From the NCBI GenBank assembly GCA_016704655.1, contig JADIZR010000006.1, positions 186,001 to 250,000 of the forward strand: 64,000 nt of DNA. The letters are read 5' to 3'. The position numbers were made by a program, and so were the translations under genes. Positions 18,391 through 27,441 of this stretch are shown piece by piece (the first letter of the stretch is position 1; every line of letters begins with the position of its first letter). The notes beneath the pieces are model-generated. The model saw only the letters and a list, made by a program, of their open reading frames with translations, was not told where the DNA came from and searched no databases. This DNA comes from Pseudomonadota bacterium (GTDB lineage: Bacteria > Pseudomonadota > Gammaproteobacteria > Steroidobacterales > Steroidobacteraceae).

Positions 18391-19986
18391 TCAGCGCGAA
18401 CCGACTCGCCGCGCGGCCGCCGAATCGGCGGGCGGCAGCATGTGCGCCCGGTCGAGCTTCACCGGGAAGCGACGGCGGATTTCGGCATCGACGGCTTCGG
18501 CGACGTGCGACGGGAAGTTGTGGCCGAGAATTTCCTCGACCTTCGCCATCGCGCGCTGCGCGACGTCGAGCCCACCCTGTTCATTCCACTCGTTGGGACT
18601 CTTGCGATCGCCGACGCCTGGATAGAGGTACTCGGTCTGCATCAGCTGCAACGTCTGGTCGCTGCCGAGGAAATGGCCCGGCCCGTTGAGACAGACGTCC
18701 TTGATCGTCTCGAAGGACAGGCGCTCGTCGTTGACTTCGATGCCTTTGATCGTGCGCTGCGTGGCGCCGATGATGTCGTTGTCGATCACCAGGCTTTCGA
18801 GCGAGAACCCAAGCAGGCTCGCGTGCATGCCGGCCGACTCGTAGATCATGTTCGCGCCCGCGTTGCCGACCAGCGCGTGATTGAGCGCTTTCTCGGCGCC
18901 CGCCTGGCCGTCAGGCAGCTTCGAGTCGGTCATGCCGGAGGCCGTACCGCCCGTCAGGTCGTAGAAGTGCGACATCTGGCCCGCCGCGGCGGAGAGCAGC
19001 GCCTGTTCGGGGCTGCCGCCCGACATCGCGCCGGTGCGCAGGTCGGACACGAAGCACCAGGTGCCGAAGATGGCCGGGTGGCCCGGCTTGATCGCGTTCA
19101 CGTACACGAGGCCCGCGAGGACTTCCGCCACTTCCTGGGCGAGCGCGCCCGCGAGAGCCGCGGGGGCCGTGGCGCCGGCCTGGCCGGCCGAAAGCAGCAG
19201 CACGGGCATGCCGCCGCGGACCGCCACTTCGAGGCACTTGCAGGCGTCGGTCGCAAACTTCATGGGCGGGACGACGAAACAGTTCGACTGGCTGACGAAG
19301 GGACGCTCGCGCCACTGCTGCTCGCCGCCGGCGATCAGGTGCAGCATCTCGAGCGAGGCCTCGACATGCTCCGGCTGCACCCAGCTGCTGCCGACGTGCT
19401 TCGTCGTCGACGACACGGCGGCGTAGCAGGTGTTGAAATCCATCTCGAACGGATCGGGGATGTCACGCGGCACCACTGCGCGCTGGAAAAAGTGGATGTG
19501 CTCCATCACGTCGACGATGCGGCCGATGTCGAACAGGTCCTTGATCGTCGATTCGCGGTAACCGGTGCGCGGGTCGACGATGTTGACGGCGGCGCCGGCC
19601 GTGCCGAAATAGCTACGCTTGCCCCAGGGTTCGAGGTCGTAACGCGGGTCTTGCGCGTGCAGCACGAAATGCCGGGCGGCTTTGGCCAGCGTGTCCTCGA
19701 CCAGCGAGGCGGGGAACAGCAGCCGACCGTTGTCGTTCAGCGTGCAACCGGCGCGTGTCAGGTACTCGACGCCGCTTTCCGGAGCGTCGGCCAGGCCGAC
19801 CTCCGACAGGAGCCGCAGGGCCGTCCGGTGGATCTTCTGGACGTCATCCGGCGTCAGGGGCTGGTAACGCCCGGATTCCATGCCGGGCTTCACGGGGCGG
19901 AGATGGTCGGGCAGGGGGCCCGCGCGCTGCGCCCTGCGGGCGTCGCGCCCGGACGGCCGGCGAGCCGGGGTCGGGGTATCGGTCAC
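18391..19986 (-). CDS. MttB family trimethylamine/glycine betaine methyltransferase (non-pyrrolysine)
   Basis: 531 residues of the MttB superfamily: TPDDVQKIHRTALRLLSEVG near the N-terminus and GMTDSKLPDGQAGAEKALNHAL plus ESLVIDNDIIGATQRTIKGIEVNDE in the TIM-barrel core. There is no in-frame amber codon, so it is not a pyrrolysine enzyme and is nearer to betaine-type methyltransferases such as MtgB. Characterised members move a methyl group from a quaternary amine to a corrinoid protein. No corrinoid protein (MttC) or RamA activator is encoded in the window. The GTG start has GGAG 6 bases upstream. It lies upstream of two DAO-GCV_T genes in the same direction. Substrate inferred: glycine betaine or another N-methyl compound. 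Confidence 0.85.
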   Translation of the reverse strand: MTDTPTPARRPSGRDARRAQRAGPLPDHLRPVKPGMESGRYQPLTPDDVQKIHRTALRLLSEVGLADAPESGVEYLTRAGCTLNDNGRLLFPASLVEDTLAKAARHFVLHAQDPRYDLEPWGKRSYFGTAGAAVNIVDPRTGYRESTIKDLFDIGRIVDVMEHIHFFQRAVVPRDIPDPFEMDFNTCYAAVSSTTKHVGSSWVQPEHVEASLEMLHLIAGGEQQWRERPFVSQSNCFVVPPMKFATDACKCLEVAVRGGMPVLLLSAGQAGATAPAALAGALAQEVAEVLAGLVYVNAIKPGHPAIFGTWCFVSDLRTGAMSGGSPEQALLSAAAGQMSHFYDLTGGTASGMTDSKLPDGQAGAEKALNHALVGNAGANMIYESAGMHASLLGFSLESLVIDNDIIGATQRTIKGIEVNDERLSFETIKDVCLNGPGHFLGSDQTLQLMQTEYLYPGVGDRKSPNEWNEQGGLDVAQRAMAKVEEILGHNFPSHVAEAVDAEIRRRFPVKLDRAHMLPPADSAAARRVGSR

Positions 19987-20005
19987 GTGCCACTCCGTAG
20001 GTTTC

Positions 20006-20035
20006 GGCGCCGGGCAGGGAACCTGTCCTGGCGCC
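20006..20035 (-). repeat. Imperfect inverted repeat in the leader of the MttB-family gene
   Basis: GGCGCC at 20006-20011 pairs with GGCGCC at 20030-20035, continuing inward through a G-U pair and two G-C pairs to a CAGG/CCTG stem around a GAA loop, with one bulged base. The hairpin ends about 10 bases upstream of the GGAG ribosome site of the minus-strand methyltransferase gene. It is in the 216-bp gap between this gene and the divergent aldehyde dehydrogenase gene. It could be an operator or an mRNA structure; there is no run of T to make it a clear terminator. Confidence 0.45.
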
Positions 20036-20202
20036 CGCAAGACTCGCACACTAGCGCGGCCAGCCGCCTAAAGTTTTATCTACCAACCGGGAAAAGCAGC
20101 CGCAGCGAAACCGTCCGGTCGAGCGGTCGCGAGGACCCCGAAATCGTTAAACTTGCGGGCCTGTCGCCATGACCTGCGACCCCCGCTTGCCCGAGGTCCT
20201 CC

Positions 20203-21699
20203 ATGCCCGTTCCGCAAAGCCCCGCCGAGTGGCACCGCCTGGCCGCCGAGTTGCACTATGCGACCGGCCACTTCATTCACGGCGAACACGTTGCAACCCG
20301 GGGCGGGCGGTTCACCGTCGTCAATCCTGCAACCGCCGAACCGCTGTGTGAGGTCGCCGCAGGCGACGCCACGGATATCGACGCCGCAGTGGCCAGCGGA
20401 CGCCGCGCGTTCAGGGAAGGCACCTGGCGTCGGATGGCCCCGCGCGATCGGCTGGAGGTCCTGAATCGACTCGCGGCCCTGATCGAGAAGCACACCGCGC
20501 GCTTCACGCTGCTCGACTCGTTGTGCATGGGCAAACCCGTACGGGACATGGTGTCGGTGGACGTGCCGCAGTCCGCACTGACTTTCCGCTACTTCGCGGA
20601 ATTGTCCGACAAGGTTGAAGGCACGGTCACCGCGACCGCGGTCGATGCCTTTCACTACACGTTGCGTGAACCGCTCGGCGTGGTCGGGTGCATCACGCCG
20701 TGGAATTACCCGCTGATGCAGATCGCGTGGAAGATCGCGCCCGCACTGGCCGCCGGCAATTCCGTGGTGCTGAAACCCGCAGAGCAGGCGCCTTTGTCCG
20801 CCCTGTTGCTCGCCGAATTGTTCATCGAAGCCGGCGCACCCCCGGGCGTGCTCAACGTGATCAATGGCTACGGCGCCGATGCCGGCGCGCCGCTCGCGCT
20901 GCACAACGACGTCGCCAAGATCTCATTCACGGGCTCGACGGTGACGGGCAAGAAAATGCTCGTCTACGCCGGCCAGTCGAACATGAAGCGCGTGAGTCTA
21001 GAATGCGGCGGCAAGTCGCCGCAGATCTTCCTCGACGACCTCGAGGACATGGACCGCGCCGTCACCTACGCCATCAACGGCATCTTCGGCGTGATGGGCG
21101 AAGTCTGCAGCGCGGGTTCACGCCTGCTGGTGGACAAGCGCATCGCGCAGGAATTCACGGCGCGCTTCATCGAACGCGGGCAGCACGCTTACGTCGCCGG
21201 CGACCCGCTCGATCCAGAGACGAACATGGGACCGCTGGTCACGAAGAAGCAGCACGAACGGGTGCTGGGTTACATCGCCGCGGGCCGCGCCGAGGGCGCA
21301 AAGCTCGAGTTCGGTGGCGACGTCCCGGACCGGCCGGGCTACTACGTCAACCCGGCTTTGTTCACAAACGTCGATAACCGCATGACGATCGCGCAGGAAG
21401 AAATCTTCGGGCCAGTTGCCGCGCTGATCGAGGTCGACGGCCTGCAGGACGCGCTGCGCATCGCCAACGACACGATCTATGGCCTGGCCGGTTCGGTCTG
21501 GACCAGCAACCTGCGTTCGGCGCACGCAGCCGTGCGCGGTCTCGAGGCGGGCACGACCTACGTCAACTGCTTCGACCACGGCGACCCGACGTCGCCATTT
21601 CTCGGCCACAAGCAATCGGGGCAGGGCGGCGACAAGTGCCTCGAAGGCCTGCTGAGCTACACGCAGACGAAGTCGGCGTGGATTCACCTGGGCTCATGA
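20203..21699 (+). CDS. NAD(P)-dependent aldehyde dehydrogenase, betaine aldehyde dehydrogenase-like
   Basis: 498 residues of the ALDH superfamily. The oxyanion asparagine is in ITPWNYP (Asn168), the general base in LECGGKSP (Glu267) and the nucleophile in GEVCSAGSRLLV (Cys302). FTGSTVTGK and QEEIFGPV are also typical. BetB-type enzymes oxidise betaine aldehyde to glycine betaine, and close relatives oxidise gamma-aminobutyraldehydes, so the substrate is inferred from the surrounding choline/betaine genes. It is divergent from the MttB gene and ends 1 bp before cobS, suggesting co-transcription with cobST. Confidence 0.85.
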   Translation: MPVPQSPAEWHRLAAELHYATGHFIHGEHVATRGGRFTVVNPATAEPLCEVAAGDATDIDAAVASGRRAFREGTWRRMAPRDRLEVLNRLAALIEKHTARFTLLDSLCMGKPVRDMVSVDVPQSALTFRYFAELSDKVEGTVTATAVDAFHYTLREPLGVVGCITPWNYPLMQIAWKIAPALAAGNSVVLKPAEQAPLSALLLAELFIEAGAPPGVLNVINGYGADAGAPLALHNDVAKISFTGSTVTGKKMLVYAGQSNMKRVSLECGGKSPQIFLDDLEDMDRAVTYAINGIFGVMGEVCSAGSRLLVDKRIAQEFTARFIERGQHAYVAGDPLDPETNMGPLVTKKQHERVLGYIAAGRAEGAKLEFGGDVPDRPGYYVNPALFTNVDNRMTIAQEEIFGPVAALIEVDGLQDALRIANDTIYGLAGSVWTSNLRSAHAAVRGLEAGTTYVNCFDHGDPTSPFLGHKQSGQGGDKCLEGLLSYTQTKSAWIHLGS

Positions 21700-21700
21700 C

Positions 21701-22684
21701 ATGACGGCGTCGGACGACCTCATTGCCCTGCGGCCGGACATGGAGATTCCGGCGCGCGAATTTGGCGTGAACAGTGAAATGATGGTGCCGGCGTTTGCGC
21801 AGCACAGCGAATACGTGCCCGAACGCGACGACAGCTACCGCTTCGATCCCGACACCACGCTCGCGATCCTCGCGGGGTTTCGACATAACCGGCGCGTGAT
21901 GGTGCAGGGGTACCACGGCACGGGCAAGTCGACCCACATCGAGCAGGTGGCCGCGCGCCTCAACTGGCCGCTGATCCGCATCAACCTCGACGGCCACGTG
22001 AGCCGGATCGACCTCGTGGGCCGCGACGCCATCGTGATCAAGGACGGCCGGCAGGTCACGGAGTTCCGCGAAGGCCTGCTGCCCTGGGCGCTGCAGCGTC
22101 CGATCGCGCTCGTGTTCGACGAGTACGACGCGGGGCGCCCGGACGTGATGTTCGTGATCCAGCGCGTGCTCGAGGCGAGCGGCAAGCTGACGCTGCTCGA
22201 CCAGAATCGCATCATCAGCCCGCATCCGTTCTTCCGGCTCTTTGCCACGAGCAACACGATCGGCCTCGGCGACACGAGCGGCCTGTACCACGGCACGCAG
22301 CAGATCAACCAGGGCCAGATGGACCGCTGGTCGATCGTCACCACGCTGAACTACCTCGACCACGACGCCGAAGCGGCGATCGTGCTGGCCAAGGCGCCCG
22401 CGTACGACACGCTCGAAGGCCGGCGCACGATCATGGCCATGGTCCGCGTGGCCGACATGACGCGCAACGGCTTCATGAACGGCGACATCTCCACCGTGAT
22501 GAGCCCGCGCACGGTCATCGCCTGGGCCGAGAACGCGCAGATCTTCGGCGACATCGGCCTCGCGTTCCGCGTGACGTTCCTCAACAAGTGCGACGAACTC
22601 GAGCGGCCGACCGTCGCCGAGTTCTACCAGCGCGCGTTCGCCGCCGAATTGCCGGAGGCGATCACCCGCGTGAAGGTCGTTTGA
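21701..22684 (+). CDS. cobS: Aerobic cobaltochelatase subunit CobS
   Basis: A 327-residue AAA+ ATPase. GYHGTGKST is Walker A, LVFDEYDAGRPDV is Walker B, and TSNTIGLGDTSGLYHGTQQINQ with MDRWSIVTTLNYL matches CobS of aerobic cobalamin synthesis closely. CobS and CobT form the ATPase module that drives cobalt insertion into hydrogenobyrinic acid a,c-diamide by CobN. CobN itself is not in the window. The stop overlaps the cobT start by 4 bp. Confidence 0.92.
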   Translation: MTASDDLIALRPDMEIPAREFGVNSEMMVPAFAQHSEYVPERDDSYRFDPDTTLAILAGFRHNRRVMVQGYHGTGKSTHIEQVAARLNWPLIRINLDGHVSRIDLVGRDAIVIKDGRQVTEFREGLLPWALQRPIALVFDEYDAGRPDVMFVIQRVLEASGKLTLLDQNRIISPHPFFRLFATSNTIGLGDTSGLYHGTQQINQGQMDRWSIVTTLNYLDHDAEAAIVLAKAPAYDTLEGRRTIMAMVRVADMTRNGFMNGDISTVMSPRTVIAWAENAQIFGDIGLAFRVTFLNKCDELERPTVAEFYQRAFAAELPEAITRVKVV

Positions 22685-24549
22685 GCAACCGGCCGCACCA
22701 GGCGCCGCTCGCGCCCGCCGAGCGCGGCGAGCGTGCGCTGGTGCAGGCCACGCGGGCCCTGGCGGGTGTAAAGGAACTCGAGGTGACTTTCGGCCCGAGC
22801 CTGCCCGGCCAGTCGTCGAACTCGATCCGCCTGCCGCCGGTAAAGTGGCCGCTCGCCGAGGCCGATGCGGCCCGCGTTCGCGGCCATGCCGATCACCTGG
22901 CGCTGCGCAGCGCGTATCACGACCCGGGACTGCATACCCGGTTCCGACCGACCGGCGCGCGCGCGAGAGAGATCTTCGATGCCGTCGAGGACATGCGTTG
23001 CCAGGCGCTGGGCAGCAACGTCCTGGCCGGGGTGGCGCAGAACCTCACCGCTGCACTCGTCGAACAATTGACGCGCAAGACCGGTTCGACGCCGTTCGGA
23101 GCGCGTCCGTCACCCATGGCGCAGGCCCTGGCCCTGCTGGTCCGCGAAAAGCTCACGGGTTTGCAGTCGCCGCCCGCGGCTGCCGAACTCCTGTTGCGCT
23201 GGCGGGACGACCTGCACAAGCGTGCCGCAGAGGGTCTCGAGTCGCTCGCGGCAAACGTCGCTGACCAGCAGCGTTACGCATTTGCCGTCCACGACCTGGT
23301 CGCAGACCTGGACCTGGGCCATGAACTCGGTGCAGCCGCAGAAAGACGCAAGTCCGCGATCAAGACGCTCGATGCGGTTGTTCCCGGTGACGAGACCGAC
23401 GCCGGTCCGCTTGGAGGGGTCAAAAAGCAGGCTGGCGCAATGGAGCAGGACGCGCCGGAGCTCAATGCGGGCGAAGTCGTGGGATCGCGACTTGACGCGA
23501 AAGACGAGCCCGAGCGCAAACCGGAAGCCGAGCCCGCGGGCGAGCGCATGCAGCGTGAGCCGATGTACGACGACTCCGATCATCCGAACCGGCATTACCG
23601 CATCTTCACCACGGCGCACGATGAGATCGTGAGCGCAACGGAGTTGTGCACGGAGGACGAAGTCGGGCAGTTGCGCGGCAACCTCGACCGCGAATCGCGA
23701 GCTCTGCAGCCTGCCGTGGCGCGGCTCGCCATCAAGCTCGAGCGCCTGCTGCTCGCCAGGCAGACGCGGCGCTGGCAGTTCGACCTGGAGGAGGGCACGC
23801 TCGACCCGGCCCGCCTCGCGCGCGTCGTCACCGACCCGCTGGCTCCGCTCGCGTTCCGCGAAGAATCCGACACCGATTTCAAGGACACGGTCGTCACCGT
23901 CCTGCTCGACAACTCGGGCTCGATGCGCGGGCGACCCATCATGGTGGCGGCGCTCTGTGCGGACGTCCTCGCGCGCACGCTCGAGCGCTGCGGCGTCAAG
24001 GTCGAAATCCTCGGGTTCACCACGCAGAAGTGGAGCGGCGGGCAATCGCGCGAGGATTGGCTCAAGGCCGGCCGTCCCTCCGCTCCGGGTCGCCTTACGG
24101 ACCTGCGTTACATCGTCTACAAGCCGGCGGACGTGCCGTATCGCCGCGCCCGCCGGCACCTCGGCGTGATGCTCAAGGAAGACCTGCTCAAGGACAACGT
24201 CGATGGCGAGGCCCTGCTCTGGGCACACGAGCGCCTCCTGCGCCGCAACGAGCAGCGCCGGATCCTGATGGCGATCTCGGACGGCGTGCCGTTGTGCGAA
24301 GCGACGCTCTCGGCGAATCCAGGCGGGTACCTGGAGCAGCACCTGCGCAACGTCGTGAAGTGGATCGAGACCCGTTCACCCGTGGAGCTGGTTGCGATCG
24401 GCATCGGTCACGACGTGACGGATTTCTACCAGCGGGCGGTCGCGATTGCCGATGTCGAGCAGCTCGGCAATGCGATGATCGAGCAGCTCGCCGACCTTTT
24501 TGTCACACCGGGCACGCAGGCCAGGGCGCGCGCGAGGAAAACGGCATGA
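22681..24549 (+). CDS. cobT: Aerobic cobaltochelatase subunit CobT
   Basis: A 622-residue protein. The TTG at 22681 overlaps the cobS stop (TTGA) and has GAAGG just upstream. The N-terminal half is CobT_N, then comes a charged linker rich in Glu, Lys and Asp (about 260-320). The C-terminus is a von Willebrand A domain with the MIDAS motif LLDNSGSMRG and FTTQKWSGGQSREDWLKAG, a hallmark of CobT. It pairs with CobS in the cobaltochelatase. The next gene starts at the stop codon (ATGA overlap), so the operon continues into one-carbon detoxification genes. Confidence 0.92.
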   Translation: MSNRPHQAPLAPAERGERALVQATRALAGVKELEVTFGPSLPGQSSNSIRLPPVKWPLAEADAARVRGHADHLALRSAYHDPGLHTRFRPTGARAREIFDAVEDMRCQALGSNVLAGVAQNLTAALVEQLTRKTGSTPFGARPSPMAQALALLVREKLTGLQSPPAAAELLLRWRDDLHKRAAEGLESLAANVADQQRYAFAVHDLVADLDLGHELGAAAERRKSAIKTLDAVVPGDETDAGPLGGVKKQAGAMEQDAPELNAGEVVGSRLDAKDEPERKPEAEPAGERMQREPMYDDSDHPNRHYRIFTTAHDEIVSATELCTEDEVGQLRGNLDRESRALQPAVARLAIKLERLLLARQTRRWQFDLEEGTLDPARLARVVTDPLAPLAFREESDTDFKDTVVTVLLDNSGSMRGRPIMVAALCADVLARTLERCGVKVEILGFTTQKWSGGQSREDWLKAGRPSAPGRLTDLRYIVYKPADVPYRRARRHLGVMLKEDLLKDNVDGEALLWAHERLLRRNEQRRILMAISDGVPLCEATLSANPGGYLEQHLRNVVKWIETRSPVELVAIGIGHDVTDFYQRAVAIADVEQLGNAMIEQLADLFVTPGTQARARARKTA

Positions 24550-24944
24550 CCACCCTTCATCGCGGCTCCTGCCTGTGCGGCGAGACCGTCTTCGAGGTTC
24601 ACGGTCCATTGCGCAATTCGATCGCCTGCCACTGCACGCAGTGTCGCAAGCAGACCGGGCATTACCTGTCCGCCACGAGCGCGGCGAAAGGCGATTTCCA
24701 CCTGCTGCGGGGCGAGCGCGTGCGCTGGTACCGCGCGTCGAACACGGCGCAGCGGGCGTTCTGCTCGCAGTGCGGGTCGACGCTGTTCTGGCAGGCGGAT
24801 GCGCAGCCGGAGCGGATTTCCATTGCCACCGGCCTGTTCGACGGTCCTACCGGACTCGTCACCGAGGGCCACATCTTCTGCGCCGACAAGGGTGACTACT
24901 ACGTGATCCCCGACGAAGGGTACCAGCGCGCGGGCTGGCAATGA
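24546..24944 (+). CDS. GFA family protein (glutathione-dependent formaldehyde-activating enzyme type)
   Basis: A 132-residue zinc protein. Cys9 and Cys11 (SCLCGE), Cys28, Cys30 and Cys33 (CHCTQC), and Cys73 and Cys76 (FCSQCGSTLFW) give the GFA/CENP-V zinc ligands. Some members have been linked to S-hydroxymethylglutathione formation, but most have no proven activity. The gene overlaps cobT by 4 bp. Formaldehyde can escape from oxidative demethylation, so a protective role would fit the neighbourhood; this is inference. Confidence 0.85.
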   Translation: MTTLHRGSCLCGETVFEVHGPLRNSIACHCTQCRKQTGHYLSATSAAKGDFHLLRGERVRWYRASNTAQRAFCSQCGSTLFWQADAQPERISIATGLFDGPTGLVTEGHIFCADKGDYYVIPDEGYQRAGWQ

Positions 24945-24969
24945 CCGGGTGCAGCAACAGGACCGCGCC

Positions 24970-26043
24970 GTGATTCCGCGCACCATGAAAGCAGTCTTGC
25001 TCAAGGGTCACGGTGGCCTCGAGCAGCTCGAGTACCGCGACGATGTCCCGGTGCCAGCGCCCGCGGCGGGCGAGGTGCTGGTGCAAGTCGGCGCGGCGGC
25101 CGTCAACAACACCGACATCAATACCCGGATCGGCTGGTATTCGAAGTCCGTTGCGACGGCAACGGCGGACGCCGTGGCCCGGACAGCGAACGAGGCTACG
25201 GACGGTGGCTGGGCCGGCAACCCGTTCGTTTTCCCGCGCATCCAGGGCACTGACGTGTGCGGTCGGATAGTCGCGGTTGGCGCGGGTGTTGCCGAGGCCA
25301 GGATCGGCCAGCGCGTAATCGTCGATCCGGTACTGCGTCCAGCCGACAGGTCATTGGCGAACGTTGGTTATGTCGGACTGGAACGCGACGGCGGGTTTGC
25401 CGAGTTCGCCACCGTGCCAGCGAGCAACGCGTCCCGGATCGAGAGCGCGTTGACGGACGTCGAACTGGCCTCGTTCCCCTGCGCGTACGGTACGGCCGAG
25501 AACCTGCTCACGCGAGCGAACGTCGCCCAGGGTGAAACCGTGCTCGTGACGGGAGCCTCCGGCGGGGTCGGTTCCGCGGTCGTGCAGCTGGCTCGATTGC
25601 GCGGGGCTCGCGTCATCGCCGTGACCAAGGGCGACAAGGCACGGGACGTCCTCGCGCTTGGCGCGCAGCAGACCGTGGAGCGCAGCGCGAACCTTGTCCA
25701 CGCGCTTGGCCGCGACTCGGTGGACGTCGTCGTCGACGTGGTCGGTGGCGACGCCTTCACCGGACTGCTCGACGTACTGCAGCGAGGCGGGCGGTATGCC
25801 GTTGCAGGAGCGATCGCCGGGCCCGTCGTGCCACTCGACCTGCGCACGCTCTATCTCAAGGATCTCAGCCTGCTGGGCTGCACGGTGACGACACCGGCGG
25901 TGTTTGCTCGCCTGGTGGAGCTGATCCAGCAGGGTGCGCTGCAACCGGTGGTCCGAGCCGTTTACCCGCTCGCAGACATTGCCCTGGCGCAATTCGACTT
26001 CCTCGGCAAGGCGCAGACAGGCAAGATCGTGCTCGTGCCCTGA
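24970..26043 (+). CDS. Medium-chain dehydrogenase/reductase (zinc-type alcohol dehydrogenase/quinone oxidoreductase family)
   Basis: About 357 residues. It has an N-terminal GroES-like domain (MKAVLLKGHGGLEQLEY; IQGTDVCGRIVAVGAGV) and a C-terminal Rossmann domain (VLVTGASGGVGSAVVQLARLRGARV). The structural-zinc cysteine cluster of classical alcohol dehydrogenases is not evident, so it may be a zinc-free quinone-oxidoreductase-type member. The GTG at 24970 has AGGA 7 bases upstream; ATG 24985 is the alternative start. It follows the GFA gene by 25 bp and precedes a LysR gene. The substrate is unknown. Confidence 0.82.
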   Translation: MIPRTMKAVLLKGHGGLEQLEYRDDVPVPAPAAGEVLVQVGAAAVNNTDINTRIGWYSKSVATATADAVARTANEATDGGWAGNPFVFPRIQGTDVCGRIVAVGAGVAEARIGQRVIVDPVLRPADRSLANVGYVGLERDGGFAEFATVPASNASRIESALTDVELASFPCAYGTAENLLTRANVAQGETVLVTGASGGVGSAVVQLARLRGARVIAVTKGDKARDVLALGAQQTVERSANLVHALGRDSVDVVVDVVGGDAFTGLLDVLQRGGRYAVAGAIAGPVVPLDLRTLYLKDLSLLGCTVTTPAVFARLVELIQQGALQPVVRAVYPLADIALAQFDFLGKAQTGKIVLVP

Positions 26044-26056
26044 GTCGGAGAAGCGT

Positions 26057-26992
26057 TTGCGCAACAAGATCGACCTGCGGAAGCTGCCGCCACTGAATGC
26101 CCTCAAGGGCTTCGAGGCCACGACGCGACGTGAAAGCGTGCGCGAGGCGGCCGAAGAGTTGTGCCTGACACACCCGGCGGTGAGCTACCAGATCCAGGTG
26201 CTCGAGCAGGACCTGGGCGTGCCGCTGTTCTCCCGCACCGGACGTTCGCTGGTGCCGACCGCCGAGGGCCGGTTGCTCTACAAGCACGTGCGAACCGCGC
26301 TCGAAATGCTGATCGAGGGCGCCGAGACCGTGCGCCGCACGCGTGCTGGCACCCCGCTGCGAGTGCAGACCTACGTGACTGCTTCGATCCGCTGGCTGGC
26401 ACGCAAGCTGCCCGATTTCGTGGCGCGTCATCCGGACGTGCGGTTGCAACTCAGCACCTGCGCATTCGAGTGGGACTTCGACGAATCGAGCGCCGACGTC
26501 GGCCTCGTCTACTGCCCGGAGGTGCCGGGCCCGGAATACCGCTGGGTGCCGCTGTTCGAATACACGCTGAAGCCGGTGTGCAGTCCGGCACTCGCGGCCA
26601 GGCTCGGTCCTGCCCCGACGGCGGCGCAATTGCTCGAGCTCCCGCTGGTCGAGATCTACTCGGAACAGCACAACTGGGACATCTGGTTCGAAACCGCGCA
26701 GCTGCAGTATTCGATGCGACCCGCGATCGTCGTCGACACGCTCGCCGTGGCGCTCGAGATCGCGCTGGAAGGCCGCGGCGTTGCGCTGGTGAACGGGCCC
26801 TACGCCGAGGACGACCTGGCCGCCGGCCGCCTGGTGCAACCGGTGCAGCACCAGGTGACGTGCCCGGGCGCCTGGGGCGTGATCTGTCGCCAGGACGCCT
26901 ACGCCGTCGAACGCGTGAAGGCCTTCATGGACTGGCTCGGTGGCCTGGCCACGCCAGGTTCCAATGTCATAGGTAGCTCTGCGCAGGTCTGA
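26057..26992 (+). CDS. LysR family transcriptional regulator, GcvA-like
   Basis: A 311-residue regulator. Residues 10-70 form the LysR helix-turn-helix (PPLNALKGFEATTRRESV, EAAEELCLTHPAVSYQIQVLEQDLG). The proline-leading PPLNALKGFEA start and PLFSRTGRSLVPT are characteristic of the GcvA subgroup. The rest is a type 2 periplasmic-binding-like effector domain. The TTG start at 26057 has GGAG 6 bases upstream and lies 13 bp after the dehydrogenase stop, so it may be in the same transcript. GcvA controls the glycine cleavage system in E. coli; a role in glycine/one-carbon control here is inferred. Confidence 0.85.
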   Translation: MRNKIDLRKLPPLNALKGFEATTRRESVREAAEELCLTHPAVSYQIQVLEQDLGVPLFSRTGRSLVPTAEGRLLYKHVRTALEMLIEGAETVRRTRAGTPLRVQTYVTASIRWLARKLPDFVARHPDVRLQLSTCAFEWDFDESSADVGLVYCPEVPGPEYRWVPLFEYTLKPVCSPALAARLGPAPTAAQLLELPLVEIYSEQHNWDIWFETAQLQYSMRPAIVVDTLAVALEIALEGRGVALVNGPYAEDDLAAGRLVQPVQHQVTCPGAWGVICRQDAYAVERVKAFMDWLGGLATPGSNVIGSSAQV

Positions 26993-27021
26993 AGGTTGCT
27001 GCGCGCAGTGAGGAGTGGCCG

Positions 27022-27435
27022 TCATGACAGGAACCGCGCCACGAATGCCGCCGGACTGAGGATCGGGAACTGGTCTGCCATTACGAGCAGATCCTCATCG
27101 CCTGACACCAGCCACTCCGCCTGACCCGCCACGAGGGTCGCGAGCACCATCTCGTCTCCGGCGTCGCGCGGACGAGGCACCTCCACACCCGTCAGGTCCA
27201 CCTGAACCGTGAAGAACGGCAGCAGTTCGACGAACAGCTCGCTGTCGATGGCGCTCGCCACCAGCCGCTTGCGAATCTTCGGGTAGTTCAGCACCTCGCG
27301 CAGTTCCGCCAACAACGGCTCGCTCAGCACGAGATCGAGATTTCCGTCCCAGACCGCCTGCAGCAGCCGGCCGGGGATGCTGTCGCGCTTCAGCAGCGCC
27401 GACACCAACACGTTGGTGTCGAGTACGACCTTCAT
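27022..27435 (-). CDS. PIN domain toxin (VapC-like, COG1569 type)
   Basis: A 137-residue PIN-domain protein. The acidic catalytic residues are visible as Asp6 (VLDTNVLVSAL), Glu44 (LLAELREVL), Asp94 (DAGDEMVLATLV) and Asp113/Asp115 (SGDEDLL). Such proteins are metal-dependent RNases acting as toxins. It starts 6 bp after a Phd-type antitoxin gene on the same strand, giving a standard antitoxin-first module. Confidence 0.87.
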   Translation of the reverse strand: MKVVLDTNVLVSALLKRDSIPGRLLQAVWDGNLDLVLSEPLLAELREVLNYPKIRKRLVASAIDSELFVELLPFFTVQVDLTGVEVPRPRDAGDEMVLATLVAGQAEWLVSGDEDLLVMADQFPILSPAAFVARFLS

Positions 27436-27441
27436 GGGCCG

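Noticed and set aside
18391..19986. Pyrrolysine-containing MttB
   Set aside because: There is no in-frame TAG codon and no pyl genes in the window; the protein reads through without interruption.
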